The position numbers were made by a program, and so were the translations under genes. Source: Chromera velia (lineage: Eukaryota > Sar > Chromeraceae). Taken from it: a stretch of DNA of 37,034 bases. The notes under the pieces were generated by a model. It ran no database searches. It was given only the letters and a program-made list of their open reading frames with translations, and had not been told where the DNA came from. The stretch is from NCBI GenBank assembly GCA_018398765.1, contig JAHBMJ010001033.1, positions 1 to 37,034 of the forward strand, given 5' to 3'. This document shows positions 31,577 to 37,034 of this stretch, piece after piece (the stretch's first letter is position 1; every line of letters begins with the position of its first letter).

Positions 31577-32986
31577 CTACGGTTCAGAGAAATACTTTTG
31601 GATGTATTCGTCATGAGACAGTGGTTGGGTTTCTGTGAACTGGGCACCTCCTGCGTCTCCCTCCATGCTCGGCGTCTCCACCCTGTTGCAGTGACGGATA
31701 GAGGTGAGTTGATACATTTGCACATTCTTTCTCAGGGGAGGCGCTGCGCTCGAATCAAACCCCCTCTTCCCCTGTATACGACCCGTCTCCATGCTACTGC
31801 GAAGGCGTACTGACGTGATTCTATGTTGTTGCTCTCGAATTTCACGGAGGTCTCTAAGTTGGGGCACGGAGTTGCTGCTGAATTTCCCCCACTGCTCTTT
31901 CTCCCCCGTCGCTCTTGCTTGGTTTCCAAGAAGCGACGACTACCTCTGCCTGAGGGCATTGATTTCAGCTCTCTGAGTCTCTTGCCTCTTCCACTCCTTT
32001 CGCTCCTCTTTCTTTCTTTTTCGGTCCTCCTGCACTGCAACCCTATCCCGTTTCTCTACTTATACCTCTGCACTCACTCCTTGAAGGGAGGCACCAAGAT
32101 TTGTCTGGTGGCTATCCCCACGAGCCTGCCAGATGGTATTGATCTCTGCACGGTGCTTCACCTCCTTTTGCCTCTCTCTCTTCCTCTGTTGTTTCTCTCT
32201 CCTTCTCTCGGCTTTCCCCTTTCCACCTCCTTCGGTTCTGCCGATCATCATCGGCATGGGTTCCATCACTGGGACGGGCTGGACCGGACTGAATGACGGG
32301 GTTTCTTCACCGCTAGGGTCGTACATGTCAATGTCTTCCTGGTCAGTCGGTCGACCCGCATCAGAAGACAGCCCCTCCCTGTCTTTTCCCTTCTCTTCTG
32401 CTTCTTCGGACGTCACCTGGAGGAAAGTACTCTGACCTCTATCTTCTCTCTCAACAGACTCTTTCTGGGTGGACAGGTCCACTCTAGGGTCCACTGGCGC
32501 ACCAGGGACGGACCTTACGGGCCTCCAATCACTTCTCCTGTGGGGACTCCTCTCTCTCTTCACATCTATCTGCAACCTTTGCGATGCAGACAGGGGACTG
32601 TTATTGCTCCCTCCTCCCCCTGAAGGTGTCTTCTGCTTCTTTGTGCTGCCGTCTAATAAGCCCTAGAATAAGCCGTTTGCTTGTTTGCGGGCCCAGGCTC
32701 CAACGGTCAACTTCTGACTCCTTCGGGTCTTCGACTTCTTCAAAATTCCCTCTGTATCGGCAGGGGATCTTCTCAAAGGTGACTGCGGATTCCTCTTTTC
32801 TGAAGGATCGGCTGTGGAAGACCCACCTGCAGCCTCCATAAGATTCTCTGCGAGTGTTCTGCCTTCTGCCAGGAGGGCTTGACCGTTCTTCTGCACGTGA
32901 AGGATGGGGATGTTCTTGAACCTGTCAAGAGCCTCGAGCAACAGAACAAAATTCCCGAACCGTTCTACTACCGACATGACTGCCAA
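31577..32986 (-). pseudogene. Gag-like ORF of element 2 with three in-frame TAA/TAG stops
   Basis: A single minus-strand frame runs from about 32986 (first ATG at 32977) to a TAG at 31579-31577, 469 sense positions. It is broken only by TAG at 32665-32663, TAA at 32062-32060 and TAG at 31942-31940, with no frameshift. The N-terminus is helical (VVERFGNFVLLLEALDRFKN). The middle is charged and Ser/Pro-rich with a PVQPVPVMEPMPMM segment. Then two related Lys/Arg/Glu-rich helical repeats occur, each ending in RAEIN. The tail ends SHDEYIQKYFSEP, acidic-aromatic like the tail of element 1 (FDKEAFMARFAQFL). No zinc knuckle or pol motif. Gag-like by position and architecture only. Confidence 0.55.
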
Positions 32987-33146
32987 CTGACAAAGAAATT
33001 CAAAGGGCTCTAAAAAAGGTGGCTTCTACTGAACTGGACTTCCTACAGTGACCGCGTGCAAAGCTCAATCGATGAGTAATGTGACTGCAGCGCGAAAGGC
33101 TGTTCGAAAGATCAATCCGAAGAGAGCGCACGAACCCACTGAGGCT

Positions 33147-33167
33147 GGATCGTGTGCTCCGCTGCCA
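33147..33167 (-). other. Primer-binding site of element 2
   Basis: Immediately inside the 5' LTR, the minus strand reads TGGCAGCGGAGCACACG. Starting with TGG complements a tRNA 3' CCA end. I cannot say which tRNA without the host tRNA set. Confidence 0.5.
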
Positions 33168-33421
33168 CATAGGGATGTAGGCCCTCAGCTAGTCGTAGCT
33201 GGGATCAGCTCCTACATACGGATGAAGGTTCTGTCATACATGGGTAGTTCTGCTATCTCTGTTCTATAAGATAAACAACAGATGTCTTCATAGAGACTGC
33301 ATGCTGCACAATTAATTCCCGGCCATGCAGCATACATGCATGCGCCCTACGCACGTTATGTGCACGTACTTCATTTCATCCTGATACAACTGCTTGTCAG
33401 CTAGACCTTCATAACGCTACG
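33168..33421 (-). repeat. 5' LTR of element 2
   Basis: 254 bases, matching 30512-30761 except for five transitions and a 4-base CTAG insertion after CTGCTTGTCAG. Confidence 0.85.
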
Positions 33422-33426
33422 CTGAT

Positions 33427-34617
33427 CGATAGACGAGCATGCATGCACAGTGATGCAATCAATAGATCAAGTATAAGAGTGAGCCTGATTCAAAGAGTCA
33501 TCGTATGAGGTTATACTGTCAGACTTACCAATAGACTTCTCCTTCCAACAGTGAGAGCTCTCTGGACGTTATCGTAAGGATTGTCTTTAGCTCTAGAAGG
33601 CAGTGCAAGTTATGAGCCCTTATAGTATGCCCCTTATACAATTCACCGTCTAACAACTTATGTCCGAACCGTTACGGAGGTGCCACGGGGGAGACTGAGT
33701 GATCTCTGGTATAGGTGACTGGAGCGTATGTCGATAGAAGAAGTATGTGAGCACGGAGAGAGACAGGAAGCCCGAGGGAGTAAGGGGGTCGGGCAGGCCG
33801 AGGAGCGGATAAGGCGGTACTTCTCACTTCTTTTTCAGAGCGACGCCCGAAAGGCCAATACCCTCATTGCTGTATGCCTAGGACCGGACTGATCGATCCT
33901 AGGGAGCAGTGTTTTGCTAGCTAGTAAGCCTAAAGTTCGGCTGCTTTAGGTGAGCATTCGCTAGCGTGCTCCTAGCTTGCAATATGACATGAATGCTTAC
34001 GGACTGCCCGTTGCCATTGGGACACGATGGCTGGGCCAGGCGGGTTAAGTCACCTCATCATCATCATCATCATCATAGGCTCCGCACTGTAAAAAGACAT
34101 TAAAAAAATCTAGAAAAAAAAATTGGAGTCATTTTTTTTTAAATACACTTTTTTTTTATAAATCCTGATACACAAGTGTTGTTTAAGTGTTGTTAAAGTG
34201 TTGCAAAAATATTGTTCACATACTAGTCCACATGTTGCAAAGAATATAAAACTAGGTATTAAGAGTGTTACATAAAGAATAATGTTTACTTAATTAGGTG
34301 TTGCTAAAGTGTTACTAGAATGTTGTTCCGAGTCAGATGTTGCAAAGCTAGTTACAAAAAATGTTGTACAGCGTTGCTTGAAAAACAACAGTTGTTGTGC
34401 AGATATTAAAAAAAAAAAATTAGTACCATTTATTTTTTTTTTCTTTTATTTTTTTTTAGAGTACATGCAGAGCCTAGGATCGACTGTGATTCACTGTGAT
34501 ACACCTAGATTTTTCTTTAAATTCTTTTACATTATATAGTACTAGATATAGTAGTAATAATAGTATACTTTGATTTCTTCGGTCTTCTTCTTTAGGTCGA
34601 GTGAACCTAAACGGTGC
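33427..34617. other. AT-rich region with degenerate GTGTTG repeats
   Basis: No gene seen. 33427-34060 is unique-looking. A (TCA)n run sits at about 34057-34077. From about 34170 to 34410 the motif AGTGTTGYTAAAGTGTTGC recurs in degenerate form at roughly 12-25 base intervals, flanked by A- and T-runs. The ORF there consists of this repeat. Confidence 0.5.
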
Positions 34618-34652
34618 TGTAATCAGCTACTTATAGAGAGGCGGCGGCGGGA

Positions 34653-35870
34653 ATGTGGTGGAAATGGACGGGTAAGCCTGAGGCCCCCACTTCACGCCTC
34701 CTTGGGATTCTCCCCACTTTTGTTGATGACTTTGCCATCCTGCCCATTGGTCGCTCTGCAGTTCAGCTTGCGCGCGAGATCGCAGCCAAAGGAGGTTACC
34801 AGATGAAGATCACCAAACCCAAGAACGGAACCCTCCGCTGGGCAGGGGTAGATTTCAATGTGTCACAAGACTCCGTGCACATCCACCAAACCGAGTACCT
34901 CCTGTCTCTCCCACTTCCTGAAGGTATGGGGGAGTCTGAGGATTCTTCCGCATCCGCTCCCTCTTCCGCTCCCGTTCTTTCTCCCGATTTGTTCCCCCTC
35001 CCCCCATCGTCTCGCGAGCTTCCTTCCGAACCGCCTCGTCTCTTAACAGCCCAGGAAGGCAAAGCCTTTCGTGAACGGCTGGGGTGTCTTTCGTGGGTTG
35101 CACGANCTTCTCCCGATTTGTTCCCCCTCCCCCCATCGTCTCGCGAGCTTCCTTCCGAACCGCCTCGTCTCTTAACAGCCCAGGAAGGCAAAGCCTTTCG
35201 TGAACGGCTGGGGTGTCTTTCGTGGGTTGCACGAGATACTCGCCCTGACTTGTCCCAAGGGTGCAATCAACTGAGCCGTCATTCGTCCGCTCCCACTCAA
35301 GCCGACGCTGCTTACCTCCTTTCCCTTCTCCGTTATGCTCGTCGCACCGCAACCTCCCGTATGCTCCGTATCTCCCGCTCTGATGTCCCTCCCACATCGT
35401 CTCCCCTCTCCACTAAGTCATGGAGCGATGCCGCGTTGGGGTCTGCAGGAAATGCACATCCCCAGTCTGGATGGCTCTTCACTTTGAAGTCTGCCATCCT
35501 GCACTGGCGAGCCTTTTCTCAGAAGCGAGTCGGCAGGTCTTCCACCCGAGCAGAGCTCTATGCTGCTCATGACCTCGTTGATTTCTTAGAGTGCCTCTTG
35601 CCTGTCCTGCGGTGCGTCTGGCATAGAGTCACTTCAGCTCTGCATCATCGAAAAATCGCCCTGCACACTCGTCCTGCACACCCTTTCCCTCCGTGATGCG
35701 CTGGATGAAGCTTCCATCCGCCTTTCGTTCGTCCCTTCCCATTCCAATGTGGCTGACCCTTTCACAAAGCCCATGTCAATTAAGCTTTTACTCCCTTATT
35801 TCACTTCCCTCTCCCCTCGTCCTGACAGTGTGACATCGTCCTCATCAGATTTTCTGATTGTCCTGTAAAA
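34653..35870 (+). pseudogene. Reverse transcriptase (3' part) and RNase H of Copia-type pol, frameshifted
   Basis: The frame from 34653 carries the RT active-site box as FVDD (34719-34730, preceded by LGILPT). It continues through a segment containing GCLSWVARDTRPDLSQGCNQ, the conserved connection seen in Copia pol. RNase H follows with SWSDAALGSAGN and STRAELYAAHD, which hold the usual Asp and Glu. The frame then fails: TGA ends it at 35694-35696, while the terminal RNase H signature SFVPSHSNVADPFTKPMS is read one frame over, up to a TAA at 35868-35870. The shift lies near 35600-35620. A 127-base block is duplicated across a single N, an assembly artefact adding an extra copy of the SWVAR segment. 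The front of RT is missing, so the copy is dead. Confidence 0.8.
34979..35234. other. Assembly artefact: 127-base duplication across one N
   Basis: Bases 34979-35105 and 35108-35234 are identical and separated only by N (35106) and C (35107). Identical flanks around a single N are the mark of unmerged contig ends rather than a biological tandem repeat. The duplicated protein block should be read once. Confidence 0.9.
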
Positions 35871-35919
35871 AAAAAAAGGAAGTCATGTAATCAGCCACTT
35901 ATAGAGAGGCGGCGGCGGG

Positions 35920-36393
35920 CGTGCAGTGGTCGGCCCAACTCGGCCGGTCCCGAGCCGCGGCGTTGCTTATCGGGGCAGCGCGGCTGGAGGCATGACGGAG
36001 AGCATGCATGTATTGATCCATACGGAGAGCATGCATGTATTGATCCATGTTGGAAGTTGATTCGCGCAATACTTCGAGAGATTTGATAAAGCAACTCTCA
36101 ATAGATGAGAGCAGAAGCCGGACAGAAGTCGTGCAGTATTATTCCTGTATAGAGAACCATAAGATTAACTGGACTGTCCTTGACTGGACTCTCTGGTTCA
36201 TTACAGGTGTAGCAGTAGACCTCGGGACAAACCTGAAACATAAATCCTAATCCTAATCCTACCGAGAATCCTACTGGTTCTACTACTGTATGCTGTATCT
36301 AGTACTGCTGAGTATACGGTAATTTCGTCGGTAAATGAAATTCATACATAAAAAATCTATCTATGCATTGATGATGATGATGATGATGATGAT
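35920..36393. other. Probable remainder of the Copia-type 3' LTR and AT-rich spacer
   Basis: No gene. A 27-base tandem duplication lies at 35995-36021 and 36022-36048 (unit starts ACGGAGAGCATGCATG). (CCTAAT)n-like pieces lie at about 36244-36260, and a (GAT)n run at about 36369-36393 borders the next element. Confidence 0.45.
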
Positions 36394-36752
36394 CCCTACA
36401 AAAAAGTTAACAAATATGTTAGAAATATGTAAGAAATATGTTAAAAATATGTTAGAAATATTATAGAAATCTTATCTAAGAAATCTGGACCATATTTCTA
36501 ACTTTTTAAGAAATGAACTCTCATTCCTTAGTAACATTTTTATAAAATTGCATATTTCTATAAATTTCTATAAAATTTCTATAATATTTCTATAATATTT
36601 CTTACATATTTCTAACACATTTCTTAAGTTTTCTTAAGATCTTTAAAAATGTTAAAAAATCATATTTGATTTCTTAAAAAGTTAGAAATGTGGTCCAGAT
36701 TTCTTAGTGTGAATCTTAGATGAGATTTCTATAATATTGCAGGGCGGAACAT

Positions 36753-36791
<39 letters not shown>

Positions 36792-36841
36792 TATAAAATT
36801 TTTATAATATTTCTAACATATTTCTTAACTCTTTTGTAGGG
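36394..36841. mobile_element. Palindromic MITE-like element with long inverted repeats
   Basis: The element begins CCCTACAAAAAAGTTAAC and its other end reads in reverse complement CCCTACAAAAGAGTTAAG, both continuing into AAATATGTTAGAAATAT. A second pairing block lies further in: 36477-36514 against about 36668-36706, sharing AAGAAATCTGGACCA and ACTTTTTAAGAAAT. Flanking ATGAT is present on both sides (36389-36393 and 36842-36846), a likely 5-base target duplication, though the left one sits in a (GAT)n run. The 448-base length, AT-richness and absence of an ORF fit a non-autonomous DNA transposon. The superfamily cannot be named from this. Its right arm is interrupted at 36741-36793 by the AATC-tailed motif. 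Confidence 0.7.
36741..36793 (+). repeat. Retroposon-like 3' tail, copy B, inside the MITE
   Basis: AGGGCGGAACATATC followed by about ten AATC units interrupts the right arm of the palindromic element; the left arm has no counterpart. It matches the minus-strand copy at 29851-29889 base for base through the fixed 15-mer. Confidence 0.5.
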
Positions 36842-36901
36842 ATGATGTGACTTATATTTTATGTATAGATCACGCCTATATAGCTGTAAGAGTGTATGTG
36901 T

Positions 36902-36918
36902 GTGAGAGAGAGAGAGCG

Positions 36919-36958
<40 letters not shown>

Positions 36959-37034
36959 AGGGAGAGAGAGAGAGGGAGAGAGAGAGGGAGAGAGAGAGGG
37001 AGGGAGAGAGAGAGAGAGGGAGAGAGAGAGAGAG
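36902..37034. repeat. (GA)n/(GGGA)n microsatellite at window end
   Basis: Over 130 bases of GA dinucleotides interspersed with GGGA units run to the end of the window. Confidence 0.95.

Larger units (their letters stand above)
30512..33421 (-). mobile_element. Gag-only LTR retrotransposon, element 2
   Basis: Direct repeats at 30512-30761 (250 bases) and 33168-33421 (254 bases) bracket a 2.4 kb interior with one long minus-strand ORF and no pol domains. On the minus strand the 5' LTR (33421-33168) is followed at once by TGGCAGCGGAGCACACG, which starts with the TGG expected of a tRNA primer-binding site. The 3' LTR is preceded by the purine tract GAGGGAGGGGGCA. The flanking pentamers on the plus strand are CTCAT (30507-30511) and CTGAT (33422-33426), a possible target-site duplication with one change. 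The LTRs differ by five transitions and one 4-base insertion, so this copy is younger than element 1. LTR and ORF sequences are unrelated to element 1. Confidence 0.78.
34618..35919 (+). mobile_element. Internally deleted Copia-type (Ty1/Copia) retrotransposon remnant
   Basis: A 33-base direct repeat (34619-34651 and 35887-35919, one mismatch, preceded both times by T so that each starts TGTAATCAGC) brackets a pol fragment. The right copy follows a purine-rich stretch (A-run then GGAAG, to 35882), as a 3' LTR would. The left copy looks like the first 34 bases of a 5' LTR joined straight to the middle of reverse transcriptase, implying loss of the rest of the LTR, gag, protease, integrase and the RT front. 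The right LTR may extend to about 36230, but its end cannot be placed. Confidence 0.6.

Noticed and set aside
33048-33269. Plus-strand ORF running into the element 2 LTR
   Set aside because: It crosses the LTR boundary, starts at GTG, and is antisense to the supported element orientation (primer-binding site, purine tract and ORF all on the minus strand).
36244-36262. CCTAAT repeats as an interstitial telomere
   Set aside because: Only about three units are present, within a probable LTR, and the unit does not match a common telomere repeat such as TTTAGGG or TTAGGG.

Overview
The window reads as nuclear DNA of a single-celled eukaryote. Genes are split by GT-AG introns of about 180-730 bases, every scale of sequence is crowded with microsatellites, and LTR retrotransposons are present. 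The best lineage clue is a CCCH zinc finger of the CxxCxFYxxKGCxNGxxCxFCH type, a form I associate with alveolates (dinoflagellates, perkinsids, chromerids). Together with a YbjN-domain protein, which is common in bacteria and photosynthetic lineages, this suggests a chromerid-like alga such as Chromera or Vitrella. The lineage call is an inference; no organellar or rRNA marker is present to confirm it.

Layout. 1-3230 is AT-rich and gene-poor, with CAGA-type microsatellites inside a degenerate inverted-repeat element. 3230-10700 is GC-balanced genic DNA carrying a four-exon minus-strand gene for a 749-residue CCCH zinc-finger protein (6631-10233), whose exon phases all match. 10943-13667 is a complete LTR-ORF-LTR element on the plus strand. 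13700-19560 holds a doubtful minus-strand gene (16153-17097) and a minus-strand YbjN-domain gene (17358-19554). 19560-21625 is an intergenic stretch with E2F-like sites, a 19-N gap and one unassigned ORF. 21626-22933 is a plus-strand two-exon gene for a Pro/Gly-rich acidic protein. 22934-29665 is microsatellite-rich with only weak exon candidates. 29666-37034 is an AT-rich repeat block: a second LTR-ORF-LTR element on the minus strand (30512-33421), a Copia-type pol remnant (34653-35870), a palindromic MITE-like element (36394-36841) and a terminal GA tract.

The most interesting content is a pair of unrelated gag-only LTR elements. Each has a single long ORF between LTRs and no protease, integrase or reverse transcriptase. 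Each ORF keeps one frame end to end but carries exactly three internal stops, and all six are TAA or TAG. The LTR pairs differ almost only by transitions (hand count 22 of 23), and in the first element mostly at CpG. The host genes show a second pattern: microsatellites of the (TCTG), (TG) and (TGCG) types run directly into the splice acceptor, usually as CTGCAG, and seem to serve as the polypyrimidine or UG-rich tract.

Limits: no alignment, profile search or RNA evidence was available. Exon boundaries come from splice motifs plus phase agreement, family calls come from recognised motifs, and substitution counts were made by eye.
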